A stretch of DNA of 64,000 nucleotides from Paracoccaceae bacterium (GTDB lineage Bacteria; Pseudomonadota; Alphaproteobacteria; Rhodobacterales; Rhodobacteraceae): NCBI GenBank assembly GCA_020637675.1, contig JACKKD010000003.1, positions 744,001 through 808,000 of the forward strand, in the 5' to 3' direction. Under the pieces are notes generated by a model. The model was given only the letters and a program-made list of their open reading frames with translations. It was not told where the DNA came from and searched no databases. Below, piece by piece: positions 1 through 8,214 of the stretch (within the stretch, counting starts at the first letter, position 1; every line of letters begins with the position of its first letter). A program made the position numbers and the translations under genes.

Positions 1-25
1 GGTCGAGACGGGGCCGCGAGGGGGC

Positions 26-640
26 TCAGCCCGCGAGGGTGACGAGCCGCTCCGCCGTGGCAAGGTCCTCGGGCGTGTTGACGTTGAAGAAGGGGTCGAC
101 CGGGTCTGCCGGAAAGCACGCCCTGCCGGCGCCGGCGACCGTCGCCCAGACCCCGACGCGACGTTCGCCCTCGGCCAGCATTTCCGCAAGCCGATCCCTC
201 AGCGCGACTGGCCAGAGTCCGAACGTCGGATGTGCGCGCACCCGCCCTGCCTCGTCCGGCCCTTCGGCCACGGCCCCGCCACCGGTCGCCGCGGTGGCGA
301 GACGCGCGACGAGATCGCGCGGCAGGAAGGGGGTGTCGGACGCCGCGGTGACGACCACCCCGGCCCCGTGCCCGGCCGCCCAGTCCATTGCCGCGAGGAT
401 GCCGGCGAGCGGCCCGGGTTGCCCCGGCACCGGATCGGCCAGCACCGGCAGGCCGAAGTCCGCGAAGCGCGCAGGATCGCCGTTCGCGTTGATGGCAAGA
501 GCGCCGCACTGCGGGGCAAGGCGGGCGATGACGTGGTCGATGACGCGACCGGAGCCGAGCGGCAGGAGGCCCTTGTCGCCTCCGCCCATCCGCCGCGCCT
601 GACCGCCAGCAAGGATCACGCAGGGTGGATCAGTGGGCAT
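26..640 (-). CDS. mobA: Molybdenum cofactor guanylyltransferase MobA
   Basis: MobA transfers GMP from GTP to molybdopterin to make the bis-MGD cofactor of cytoplasmic and exported molybdoenzymes. The 204-residue product carries the nucleotidyltransferase signature LAGGQARRMGGGDKGLLPLG at residues 10-29, and later TAASDTPFLP, the metal-binding Asp region of the family. The length matches MobA. A longer reading frame exists upstream, but it lacks family features and would run through the GNAT gene. The ATG at 640 overlaps the end of that gene by 11 bp, which suggests translational coupling. About 25 bases remain downstream before the window edge. Confidence 0.93.
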   Translation of the reverse strand: MPTDPPCVILAGGQARRMGGGDKGLLPLGSGRVIDHVIARLAPQCGALAINANGDPARFADFGLPVLADPVPGQPGPLAGILAAMDWAAGHGAGVVVTAASDTPFLPRDLVARLATAATGGGAVAEGPDEAGRVRAHPTFGLWPVALRDRLAEMLAEGERRVGVWATVAGAGRACFPADPVDPFFNVNTPEDLATAERLVTLAG

Positions 641-1088
641 CGGGGTTCTCGCGGAAGGCGCGCTCGCGCTCGGGGTCGAGCCATTTCTGCAGGACGGCCA
701 CCGCGTTCTCCTCGTACCCGAGGTGCTCGTAGAAACCCATGACGGGCGCGTTCGAGCGGCGGACGAGAAGCTGGAGCTTGGTGTGCCCGTGCGCCCGCGC
801 CCAGTCCTCCGCTGCCGCCATGGCCCTGCTGCCCCAGCCTTCGCCGCGCCGCGCCGGATCGGCGCAGAGGTAATAGACCCAGGCGCGGTGGCCGCCGTCC
901 TCGACCACGACGCTCGCAACCGGGACGCCATCCGCGCAGGCGACCAGAAGCGCCGACTTCGGGTTGGCGCGGATCGCCTCGATGTCCGCGCGCGGCTGGT
1001 TCCAGGGCCGCGTCATGCCGGCGCGGTCCCAGAGCGCGATGACCGCGTCGATCTCGTCCTCGCCCAGGGGGCGGAATCCGTGCGTCAT
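630..1088 (-). CDS. GNAT family N-acetyltransferase (YpeA-like)
   Basis: This 152-residue protein has the GNAT fold. Residues 80-90 (RRGEGWGSRAM) match the acetyl-CoA pyrophosphate-binding loop, and residues 118-127 (GFYEHLGYEE) match the C-terminal motif B. The overall pattern, including an early Trp-Asn segment (RPWNQP) and VYYLCADP before motif A, resembles the YpeA subgroup of GNATs. The substrate cannot be told from sequence. It is the first gene of a two-gene operon with mobA, whose start lies inside its last codons. Confidence 0.8.
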   Translation of the reverse strand: MTHGFRPLGEDEIDAVIALWDRAGMTRPWNQPRADIEAIRANPKSALLVACADGVPVASVVVEDGGHRAWVYYLCADPARRGEGWGSRAMAAAEDWARAHGHTKLQLLVRRSNAPVMGFYEHLGYEENAVAVLQKWLDPERERAFRENPDAH

Positions 1089-1163
1089 CGTGCCCTTCCA
1101 TACGGCTTTGCGACCTGGCCGGCATCCTGTATTCCGAAGGGGACGGATTCAAGGGGAGGGGCC

Positions 1164-1673
1164 ATGCTCGGCTACATCATCGCGGAGGCCGGAGCCGACC
1201 GCTGCCTGGCCGATCTCGCGCGTCGGCTGGATGACGCGGGCATCGCCTTCGCCGGCGCGATCCAGCGCAACACCGCCCGCAGCGACGGCCAGCCCGACGA
1301 CATGGACCTGCGGGTCATCGGCACCGACCGCGTGATCCGCATCAGCCAGTCGCTCGGCCCCGGCTCCGCCGGCTGCCGGCTCAATGCCGCATCGCTCGAG
1401 GAGGCGGCGGGGCTGGTGGCGGCCGCGCTCGACACCGGTGCGCCGAGGGTGCTGCTGCTCAACCGCTTCGGACGGCAGGAGGCCGAGGGCCGCGGCTTCC
1501 GCCCGCTGATCGGCCGGGCGCTGGGCGAGGGCGTGGCGGTGCTGACGGCGGTGGGTGCGGAATACGCCGAAGCCTTTCACGCCTTCGCCGGCGATATGGG
1601 CGAATGCCTGCCCGCCGATGCCGCGCGGCTGTTCGACTGGTGCCGCGAAGCGGTCGCCGTCACCCCGGACTGA
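1164..1673 (+). CDS. DUF2478 family protein
   Basis: This 169-residue protein begins MLGYIIAEAG and ends in a Cys/Asp-rich stretch (GECLPADAARLFDWC). It fits the DUF2478 family, which is often encoded near molybdate transport and molybdenum-cofactor genes, and mobA lies just across the divergent promoter. Residues 90-125 (PRVLLLNRFGRQEAEGRGF onward) resemble a P-loop-free nucleotide-binding fold, but no catalytic residue can be named. The ATG at 1164 is preceded by a good ribosome binding site, AAGGGGAGGG. A role in molybdenum handling is inference from family context only. Confidence 0.75.
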   Translation: MLGYIIAEAGADRCLADLARRLDDAGIAFAGAIQRNTARSDGQPDDMDLRVIGTDRVIRISQSLGPGSAGCRLNAASLEEAAGLVAAALDTGAPRVLLLNRFGRQEAEGRGFRPLIGRALGEGVAVLTAVGAEYAEAFHAFAGDMGECLPADAARLFDWCREAVAVTPD

Positions 1674-1692
1674 TCCCGAACCGGACCCCGGG

Positions 1693-1833
1693 ATGACCGA
1701 CGTCGAGATTCTGTTCGCCCTTGCGCTGTGGTCCTCGCCCGCGCTCATCGCGCTGGTCTGGGCGCGCCTTTCCGCGGTGGCTTGGTCGAAACGGCTGCTG
1801 AAGCGCAGCGGCTGGACATTCCTCGTGGGCTGA
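1693..1833 (+). CDS. Small membrane protein, unknown
   Basis: This is a 46-residue reading frame starting 19 bp after the DUF2478 gene. It contains one hydrophobic segment (LFALALWSSPALIALVWARL) followed by a basic tail (SKRLLKRSG), the pattern of a single-pass inner-membrane protein with a cytoplasmic C-terminus. The ribosome binding site is weak, so translation would depend on coupling to the upstream gene. No family is recognised. It ends just before a terminator hairpin, which supports it as the last gene of the unit. Confidence 0.45.
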   Translation: MTDVEILFALALWSSPALIALVWARLSAVAWSKRLLKRSGWTFLVG

Positions 1834-1865
1834 GAGGTCTACAGGGGGAACACGCAACACGGGCG

Positions 1866-1890
1866 GGGCGAGGCAGTGCCTCGCCCTTTC
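1866..1890. terminator. Intrinsic terminator hairpin
   Basis: A perfect inverted repeat, GGGCGAGGCA and TGCCTCGCCC, is followed by TTTC. It sits between the convergent DUF2478/small-membrane-protein unit on the plus strand and the adenine deaminase gene on the minus strand. The short U tract makes it a moderate terminator. Confidence 0.6.
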
Positions 1891-1915
1891 CCGCCCGATC
1901 CCGCCGTCCCGACCG

Positions 1916-3613
1916 CTACCCCGCGATGATCTCGAACCTTTCCACGTCGACCATGCCGCGGTCGGTGATCTTCAGCGCCGGGATCACCGGCAGGGCGAGG
2001 AAGGCGAGCTGGAGGAAGGGTTCCTCCAGCACGACGCCAAGGCTTCTCGCGGCGGCGCGCAGCGCGACGAGCCGGTCGCGCACCGTCTCGAACGGATCGA
2101 GGCTCATCAGCCCCGCCACCGGCAGGCCGAGTTCCGCCAGCACCTCGCCGCCGCGCGCCACGACGAAGCCGCCCTCGATTTCCGCCATCCGGTTCGCCGC
2201 CAGTGCCATGTCGGCGTAGTCGGCACCGACGACGGCGATGTTGTGGTGATCGTGGCAGACGGTGGAGGCGATGGCGCCGGCCCGCATCCCGAATCCCCTC
2301 ACGAAGCCGGTGGCGATGTTGCCGTTCTTCCCGTGCCGTTCGATCACCGCGATGCGCATCAGGTCGCGTGCCGGGTCGGGGCGCTTGTCGCCGTCCTGCA
2401 CCGGGATCCCCTCGCGCAGGTGCTCGGTGATGATCTTGCCCTCGAGGATGCCGATCACGTCCGTCTCGGTCCGGTTGGCGCGGGCGCGGAAATCCTCCGG
2501 CCGGACCTTCGGCGCCCTGACCGAATGGCGCCCGACCGGCGGGAGCGTCGGGCGCGCGGCAAAGGCGGCGGCGTCGGCCAGCCGTCCGGCGCAGAGGACG
2601 AGCCGGGCATGGCAGTCCTCCAGACTGTCGACGGCGACGATGTCGGCGCGCTTGCCCGGCGCGATCTGGCCGCGATCCTTCAGGCCGAAGGCCTCGGCCG
2701 CCGAAAGGCTCGCGGCACGGTAGACGGCGAGCGGCGAACATCCCCTGGCGATGAGCGTCCGGATCATGTAGTCGAGATGCCCGTGCTCGGCGATGTCCAG
2801 CGGATTGCGGTCGTCGGTGCACAGGCACATGTAGGCCGAGGTCACGTCGGTCAGAACCGGTGCAAGCGCGTTCAGGTCCTTCGACACCGAACCTTCGCGG
2901 ATCAGGACACGCATCCCCTTCTGGAGTTTCTCGCGCGCCTCGGCGGCGGTCGTCGCCTCGTGCTCGGTGCGGATGCCGGCGGCGATGTAGGCGTTGAGGT
3001 CGCGGCCCGTGAGTTGCGGGCAATGGCCGTCGACATGGCCGCCCGCGAAGAGCCTGAGCTTCGCCATGCAGCCCGGATCGCGGTGGATCACGCCGGGGTA
3101 GTTCATGAATTCCGCCAGCCCGATGCCCGAGGGATGGCCCATGACCGCTGCCAGGTCTTCCGCGTCGATCCGCGCACCCGCCGTTTCCATGTGCGTCGAG
3201 GGCACGCAGGACGAAAGCTGCACGCGCAGGTCCATCAATGTGTGGCGGCTCGCCTCCTGGAACCAGCGGATGCCGTCAAGGCCGATGACATTGGCGATCT
3301 CGTGCGGATCGCAGATCGCCGTGGTGATTCCGCGCGGGGTGACGCAGCGGTCGAATTCGAAGGGCGTGACGAGCGAGCTTTCGATGTGCAGGTGCGTGTC
3401 GATCAAACCGGGGACGAGCGTCAGGCCCGTCACGTCGATCACCTCGCGCCCCTCGTAGACGGCGCCGATGCCGACGATGGTGTCGCCGGCAATGGCCACG
3501 TCGCCCGCGACCAGCGCCCCGGTCACCACATCGAGGACCCTGCCGCCGCGAAGCACGAGATCGGCCGGCGTATCGCCACGGCCTTGCGCGATGCGCGCTT
3601 CGAGGTCGGTCAT
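1916..3613 (-). CDS. ade: Adenine deaminase
   Basis: This amidohydrolase converts adenine to hypoxanthine and ammonia for purine salvage. The 565-residue protein has the metal-binding HxH (DTHLHIESS, residues 72-80), the conserved CDPHEIANVIG and GHCPQL segments, and the C-terminal domain with CHDHHNIAVVG, all typical of AdeC. Its length is normal for the family (about 560-590). I chose the ATG at 3613 because GGGGAG lies 7 bases upstream. A further in-frame start 27 bp earlier has no such site. The gene stands alone and converges on the DUF2478 unit. Confidence 0.93.
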   Translation of the reverse strand: MTDLEARIAQGRGDTPADLVLRGGRVLDVVTGALVAGDVAIAGDTIVGIGAVYEGREVIDVTGLTLVPGLIDTHLHIESSLVTPFEFDRCVTPRGITTAICDPHEIANVIGLDGIRWFQEASRHTLMDLRVQLSSCVPSTHMETAGARIDAEDLAAVMGHPSGIGLAEFMNYPGVIHRDPGCMAKLRLFAGGHVDGHCPQLTGRDLNAYIAAGIRTEHEATTAAEAREKLQKGMRVLIREGSVSKDLNALAPVLTDVTSAYMCLCTDDRNPLDIAEHGHLDYMIRTLIARGCSPLAVYRAASLSAAEAFGLKDRGQIAPGKRADIVAVDSLEDCHARLVLCAGRLADAAAFAARPTLPPVGRHSVRAPKVRPEDFRARANRTETDVIGILEGKIITEHLREGIPVQDGDKRPDPARDLMRIAVIERHGKNGNIATGFVRGFGMRAGAIASTVCHDHHNIAVVGADYADMALAANRMAEIEGGFVVARGGEVLAELGLPVAGLMSLDPFETVRDRLVALRAAARSLGVVLEEPFLQLAFLALPVIPALKITDRGMVDVERFEIIAG

Positions 3614-3723
3614 GGGTGTGCTCCCCGGCGGTTCGGACACAGTGTCCCCGAGGGCGCGGCCAAGATCAACGCCCGCTCTTGCAACCCCCGCAGAGATATC
3701 TCACGGTCCGGCGCGGAGGATCC

Positions 3724-4902
3724 ATGCGGACCGGAATTGCATTTCTCGTGGCGGGCTATGTCCTGAGCCAGTTCTACCGCGCGTTTCTCGCGGTGCTTGC
3801 GCCCACGCTCGGGGCGGAGATCGGCGCGACACCGGCAGACCTCGCGCTGTCGTCGGGGATATGGTTCATCACCTTCGCGCTGATGCAGATGCCGGTGGGC
3901 GCAGCACTCGACCGTATCGGCCCGCGGCTCACGGTCTCGACGCTCCTCGGCGTCGGCGGCGGCGGCGGGGCGCTCGTCTTCGCGCTCGCCGAGGGGCCGG
4001 GGGCGATCCATCTCGCCATGGCGCTCATCGGCGTCGGCTGTTCGCCGGTGCTCATGGCGTCCTATTACATCTTCGCGCGGATCTATTCGCCCGCCGTTTT
4101 CGGCACGCTCGCGGGGGCCATAATCGGTGTGGGCTCGCTTGGGAACATCGCCGGTGCCGCACCCCTTGCGGCCCTCGTCGCCGCGGCGGGCTGGCGGCCG
4201 ACGCTCCTCGGTCTTGCGGCGGTGACGTTACTCGTCGCGTTCACGCTCGGCCTCTTCGTGCGAGACCCGGACCGGGTTGAGGCGCCCGAGGCGGGCCGGG
4301 GCTCTGTGCTTGATCTCCTGCGCATCCCCGGGCTCTGGGCGATCCTCCCGATCATGGCCGTGGCCTATGCGCCGGCGGCGGCGATCCGCGGGCTCTGGGC
4401 CGGTCCCTACCTTGCCGAGGTTTTCGGCGCCGACGGCACGACGATCGGCCGGGTGACGCTCCTGATGGCGCTGGCGATGGTCGCCGGGAACTTCGCCTAC
4501 GGTCCACTGGACCGCCTTTTAGGCACGAAGAAATGGGGGGTCTTCGTGGGCAACGCCGCGGCGGCGCTCTGCCTTGCCGCGCTCGCCCTCTGGCCCGCGT
4601 CGGGGATCTGGACGGCGGCGGCGCTTCTTGCCGCGCTCGGGCTTGCGGGGTCTTCCTTCCCGGCGATCATGGCGCACGGGCGGGCTTTCCTGCCGCCACA
4701 TCTCCTCGGCCGGGGTGTCACGCTCCTCAACATGTTCGGGATCGGCGGGGCCGGCGTGCTGCAGTTCGCCTCAGGCAGGTTACATCGCGCCGCCTCCGTC
4801 GGTGCGCCTTCCCCCGAGGCGCCCTTCACGGCGCTTTTCCTCTTCTTCCTTGTGCCGCTTCTTGCCGGTCTCGCGCTCTACCTCTTCAGCCGCGACGCCT
4901 GA
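3724..4902 (+). CDS. MFS transporter
   Basis: This 392-residue polytopic membrane protein has about 12 hydrophobic helices. It contains an MFS-type loop after helix 2 (GAALDRIGPRL) and a second-half repeat (GPLDRLLGTKKW). The N-terminal MRTGIAFLVAGYVLSQFYRAF is typical of the CynX/NarK-like part of the superfamily. The ATG at 3724 follows GGAGGA closely. It is divergent from ade, so the roughly 110-bp gap must hold both promoters. The substrate is not predictable; purine or organic-anion transport is possible but unsupported. Confidence 0.8.
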   Translation: MRTGIAFLVAGYVLSQFYRAFLAVLAPTLGAEIGATPADLALSSGIWFITFALMQMPVGAALDRIGPRLTVSTLLGVGGGGGALVFALAEGPGAIHLAMALIGVGCSPVLMASYYIFARIYSPAVFGTLAGAIIGVGSLGNIAGAAPLAALVAAAGWRPTLLGLAAVTLLVAFTLGLFVRDPDRVEAPEAGRGSVLDLLRIPGLWAILPIMAVAYAPAAAIRGLWAGPYLAEVFGADGTTIGRVTLLMALAMVAGNFAYGPLDRLLGTKKWGVFVGNAAAALCLAALALWPASGIWTAAALLAALGLAGSSFPAIMAHGRAFLPPHLLGRGVTLLNMFGIGGAGVLQFASGRLHRAASVGAPSPEAPFTALFLFFLVPLLAGLALYLFSRDA

Positions 4903-4954
4903 GGCTGGCAGAGCCTTCGCCCTTCGGCTAACCATCGCGGGGGAAGGAGCGTGC

Positions 4955-6019
4955 ATGTCCCCCGACGGAACCCCGGACCTCCGCGCGATCGAGGTGATCG
5001 CGCCGAACCTGAAGCGGCGCCTGTCCGGCGTGACGGCGACGGTGGTGCGGCTCGTGCCGCTGCAGGCGCGGACGATCGGGATTGTCGCGACCGGGCCGGG
5101 TCTTCCGCCTCATGTGCCGCATCTGCCCCTTTGGCGGATGTTCGTGATGCCGCGCAACCGGCTGAGGGTCTGGCATGCGCGGCGCAATACGGAGATGGCG
5201 CTTGGCCTGGTCCTGCGCGGGCTCTTCCGGCGACGGCTCGCGCTTCTCTTCACCTCCGCCTCGCAGCGCAGGCACACCGGCTACACCCGCTGGCTCATCG
5301 CCCGCATGGATGGACTGATCGCCACATCGGCGCGCAGTGCGCGCTACCTCGAACGCCGCGCAGAGGTGATCCACCACGGCATCGACACGGAGGGCTTTTC
5401 CCCGCCCGTCGACCGCGCCGCTCTGCGGCGGCGGCTCGGTCTGCCCGAGGTCGACGTGATCCTCGGCTGCTTCGGCCGCATCCGTGCGCAGAAGGGAACC
5501 GATGCCTTCGTGGACGCTGCCATCGACCTCTTGCAGGACAGGCCGGGCATGACCGCGCTCGTCATGGGGCGCGCTACCGAGGGGCATGAGGCGTTCCTCG
5601 GCGAGTTGAAGGCGCGTGCCGCCGCCGCCGGGCTCGCGGATCGCATCCGCTTCATGCCCGAGGTTCCGGTGCACGACATCGCCGACTGGTATCGCGCGCT
5701 CGACCTCTATGTCGCGCCGCAGAGGTGGGAAGGGTTCGGGCTTACCCCGCTCGAAGCCATGGCCTGCGGTGTGCCGGTCGTGGCAACCCGCGTCGGCGCC
5801 TTCGAGGAGATCGTGACGGAAGATACGGGCAGCCTCGTCCCGCCCGGCGACGTGCCGGCACTGGCCAGCGCCATCGCGGCCTTGCTCGATGACGCCGCCC
5901 GGCGGAACCGGGCCGGCCGGGCGGCGCTGGAGCGAGTGCGGAGCCGCTTCCGCCTCGACGCCGAGGCCGCCGCGCTCGTCGCCGTCTATCGGCGGCTTCT
6001 CGCGGGGGAGCGCTGGTGA
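4955..6019 (+). CDS. Family 4 glycosyltransferase
   Basis: This is a GT-B fold glycosyltransferase of 354 residues. The C-terminal half has the GT4 signature: IHHGIDTEGF, then LGCFGRIRAQKGTD, a nucleotide-sugar site around VAPQRWEGFGLTPLEAMACG (the conserved E-x7-E region), and VVATRVGAFEEI. It probably acts at the inner face of the membrane in lipopolysaccharide core or surface glycan assembly, as this type does in related bacteria. The ATG at 4955 is preceded by GGGAAGGAG. It overlaps the following GT29 gene by 4 bp, so the two are translated as a pair. Confidence 0.85.
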   Translation: MSPDGTPDLRAIEVIAPNLKRRLSGVTATVVRLVPLQARTIGIVATGPGLPPHVPHLPLWRMFVMPRNRLRVWHARRNTEMALGLVLRGLFRRRLALLFTSASQRRHTGYTRWLIARMDGLIATSARSARYLERRAEVIHHGIDTEGFSPPVDRAALRRRLGLPEVDVILGCFGRIRAQKGTDAFVDAAIDLLQDRPGMTALVMGRATEGHEAFLGELKARAAAAGLADRIRFMPEVPVHDIADWYRALDLYVAPQRWEGFGLTPLEAMACGVPVVATRVGAFEEIVTEDTGSLVPPGDVPALASAIAALLDDAARRNRAGRAALERVRSRFRLDAEAAALVAVYRRLLAGERW

Positions 6020-6648
6020 ACCGCGCGGGTTTCCTCCTCGCCCGGACACTGCGGCTGGAGGCGCCGCTCTCACGGCTCTCATGCCCGAAGGCGGAACTTC
6101 TCGCGGCACTGGAAGGCAAGCGCGTGGCGCTCGTGGGCAACGCGCGCTCGCTCACCGAACGGGCCGAGGGGGCGGAGATCGACCGGGCCGACATCGTCAT
6201 CCGCATCAATCGCGCGCCCATGCCCGCCTCGCGCACCCATGGAACACGCACCGACTGGCTCGCGCTCGCCACCTCGATAGGCTCGGTCGACCTTGATCGC
6301 CTGAAGCCCCGCCGCCTTCTCTGGATGAGCCACAAGCGCAAGCGCCTGTCCTGGCGGGTCGCGTCCTCGCCGGGATTCTACCTGCATCCCCGGGCGGACT
6401 GGCTCGCATTGAAAGCGGCGCTTGGCGCGCCTCCGACCACCGGGCTCATGATGATCGAGCTTCTGGCGGAGAGCGGACTGGCCGAGCTGAGGCTCCACGG
6501 CTTCGACTTCTTCGCCTCGCTCTCGCTGACGGGTTCGCGCCGGGCCGACCAGGTGCCGCACGATTTCGCCACCGAGGCGCGCTTCGCGAAGGCACTTGGC
6601 GCGCGCGATCCGCGCATCGTGCACGTCGGCGCGCCACGTTCCGGATGA
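6016..6648 (+). CDS. Family 29-like glycosyltransferase
   Basis: This 210-residue protein starts with GTG in a GTGA overlap with the GT4 gene. It contains GKRVALVGNARSL followed by DIVIRINRAP and THGTRTDWLA, an arrangement that matches the sialyl-motif-like region of bacterial GT29 proteins. PTTGLMMIELL and LHGFDFFAS form the second motif. Many such bacterial proteins sit beside LPS core genes. Whether the sugar is Kdo, sialic acid or another is not visible. The pairing with GT4 points to one outer-core or capsule step. Confidence 0.75.
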   Translation: MNRAGFLLARTLRLEAPLSRLSCPKAELLAALEGKRVALVGNARSLTERAEGAEIDRADIVIRINRAPMPASRTHGTRTDWLALATSIGSVDLDRLKPRRLLWMSHKRKRLSWRVASSPGFYLHPRADWLALKAALGAPPTTGLMMIELLAESGLAELRLHGFDFFASLSLTGSRRADQVPHDFATEARFAKALGARDPRIVHVGAPRSG

Positions 6649-6688
6649 GCTTGTGCACGGGCAACATTTCTGCACCGCAGAATCGGCG

Positions 6689-6722
6689 CCCCTTTATCTG
6701 ATCCGCGCAATCGGATAAGGGG
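6689..6722. promoter_or_regulatory. Near-palindromic hairpin upstream of asd
   Basis: The segment runs CCCCTTTATCTGAT, seven unpaired bases, then ATCGGATAAGGGG, an imperfect inverted repeat with about 12 pairs. It lies 29 bp before the asd start and 40 bp after the GT29 stop. It could be a terminator of the glycosyltransferase operon, though it lacks a U tract, or an operator/leader structure for asd. Confidence 0.4.
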
Positions 6723-6750
6723 CTTCGTCCTGAACTTTAGGAGACCCCAG

Positions 6751-7773
6751 ATGGGCTACAAGGTCGTTGTCGCCGGCGCCACGGGGAACGTGGGTCGCGA
6801 AATGCTGAACATCCTCGCCGAGAGGGAGTTCCCCGTCGACGAGATCGTGGCACTTGCCTCGCGCAGGTCGCTCGGCACCGAGGTTTCGTTCGGCGACAAG
6901 ACCCTGAAGACCAAGGACCTCGACGCGTTCGACTTCAGGGGCTGGGACATCGCGCTTTTCGCCGTGGGCTCGGAGGCGACGAGGATCTACGCGCCAAAGG
7001 CCGCGGCCGCGGGCTGTGTCGTGATCGACAACTCCTCGCTCTACCGCTACGACCCGGAAATCCCGCTGGTGGTTCCCGAGGTGAACCCCGAGGCGGTTGA
7101 GAAGTACAAGGCCCGGAACATCATCGCCAACCCCAACTGCTCCACCGCGCAGATGGTGGTGGCCCTGAAGCCCCTGCATGACCGTGCCAAGATCAAGCGC
7201 GTCGTGGTCTCGACGTACCAGTCGGTTTCGGGCGCGGGCAAGGCCGGAATCGACGAACTCTGGGACCAGACGAAGTCGATCTACAACCCGGTCTCGGAAG
7301 TGCCGCCGAAGAAGTTCACCAAGCAGATCGCCTTCAACGTGATCCCGCACATCGACGTCTTCATGGAGGACGGTTCCACCAAGGAAGAGTGGAAGATGGT
7401 GGCCGAGACCAAGAAGATCCTCGACCCCAAGGTGAAGGTCACCGCGACCTGTGTCCGCGTGCCGGTCTTCGTCGGCCACTCCGAGGCGATCAACATCGAG
7501 TTCGAGGAGTTCCTCGACGAGGACGAGGCGCGCGACATCCTGCGCGAGGCGCCGGGCGTGATGGTCGTCGACAAGCGCGAGCCGGGCGGCTACGTCACTC
7601 CGATCGAGTGCGTCGGCGACTATGCGACCTTCGTCAGCCGCATCCGTCAGGATTCAACCATCGAGAACGGCCTGAACCTCTGGTGCGTCTCCGACAACCT
7701 GCGGAAGGGCGCCGCGCTGAACGCCGTTCAGATCGCCGAAGTGCTCGGCAACCGCTGCCTGAAGAAGGGGTGA
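6751..7773 (+). CDS. asd: Aspartate-semialdehyde dehydrogenase
   Basis: This enzyme reduces L-aspartyl-4-phosphate to aspartate semialdehyde, the branch point for lysine/diaminopimelate, threonine and methionine. The 340-residue protein starts with the NADP-binding GATGNVGREML, has the catalytic Cys130 in NPNCSTAQM, and has the substrate-binding VPVFVGHSEAINIEFE. The ATG follows TTTAGGAGACCC, a strong ribosome binding site. The stop codon directly abuts a tandem repeat array. Confidence 0.96.
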   Translation: MGYKVVVAGATGNVGREMLNILAEREFPVDEIVALASRRSLGTEVSFGDKTLKTKDLDAFDFRGWDIALFAVGSEATRIYAPKAAAAGCVVIDNSSLYRYDPEIPLVVPEVNPEAVEKYKARNIIANPNCSTAQMVVALKPLHDRAKIKRVVVSTYQSVSGAGKAGIDELWDQTKSIYNPVSEVPPKKFTKQIAFNVIPHIDVFMEDGSTKEEWKMVAETKKILDPKVKVTATCVRVPVFVGHSEAINIEFEEFLDEDEARDILREAPGVMVVDKREPGGYVTPIECVGDYATFVSRIRQDSTIENGLNLWCVSDNLRKGAALNAVQIAEVLGNRCLKKG

Positions 7774-7919
7774 GCGGGAAAAGAAAACGGTCCGGTGGAC
7801 CGTTTTCCCCGCGAACGCCCGGAGCGCGAGCGGAGGGCCGGGAGAGGCGGGAAAAGAAAACGGTCCGGTGGACCGTTTTCCCCGCGAACGCCCGGAGCGC
7901 GAGCGGAGGGCCGGGAGCG
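7774..7919. repeat. Tandem 73-bp repeat, each copy with a palindrome
   Basis: Two nearly identical units of 73 bp (7774-7846 and 7847-7919) follow the asd stop codon with no gap. Each contains the inverted repeat AAAACGGTCC, GGT, GGACCGTTTT (7784-7806 and 7857-7879) and then a conserved GC-rich tail containing CCGGAGCGCGAGCGG. The stem followed by T residues could act as a terminator for asd. The structure looks like a REP-type intergenic element that has duplicated; other genome copies cannot be checked here. Confidence 0.85.
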
Positions 7920-7940
7920 GCCTCGCCGGCTTCGACGTCG

Positions 7941-7964
7941 GGGCGCCTCGAGGGGCGCCCTTTT
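7941..7964 (+). terminator. Intrinsic terminator after asd
   Basis: GGGCGCC, a six-base loop, GGCGCCC and then TTTT form a compact rho-independent terminator. It separates the asd transcript and its repeats from the riboswitch leader of bluB. Confidence 0.6.
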
Positions 7965-8002
7965 CGCTGGACAACCGGGTGAAGGCCCCTAGGGTCTGAC
8001 CA

Positions 8003-8160
8003 CCTTCCGGTGCCTGCCTCGGCAGGAGAATCGGGAATGCGGTGCAATCCCGCAACGTGCCCAACGCTGTAAGGGGGACTGCCGGACGAAAGCCACTGGC
8101 CCGAGGGCCGGGAAGGCGTCCGGGCAGGGCGATCCCTAGTCAGAAGACCGGCCGGGAGGG
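8003..8160 (+). promoter_or_regulatory. Cobalamin riboswitch
   Basis: The leader contains the conserved B12-box elements in order: GGTGCC near the 5' end, GGGAATGCGGTGCAATCCC, GCCACTGGCCCG, GGGAAGGCGTCCGGGCAGGG and GTCAGAAGACCGGCC. These are the hallmarks of the adenosylcobalamin aptamer. It ends about 55 bases before the bluB start, and this gap can hold the expression platform. The expected effect is repression of bluB when cobalamin is plentiful. Confidence 0.93.
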
Positions 8161-8214
8161 ATGGCGCGGGCCGCATGGACAGCGGCCGGCGCGGGACCAT
8201 CCAAGGGGACTCCG

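Noticed and set aside
7774..7919. CRISPR array
   Set aside because: There are only two adjacent units with no spacers between them and no cas genes.
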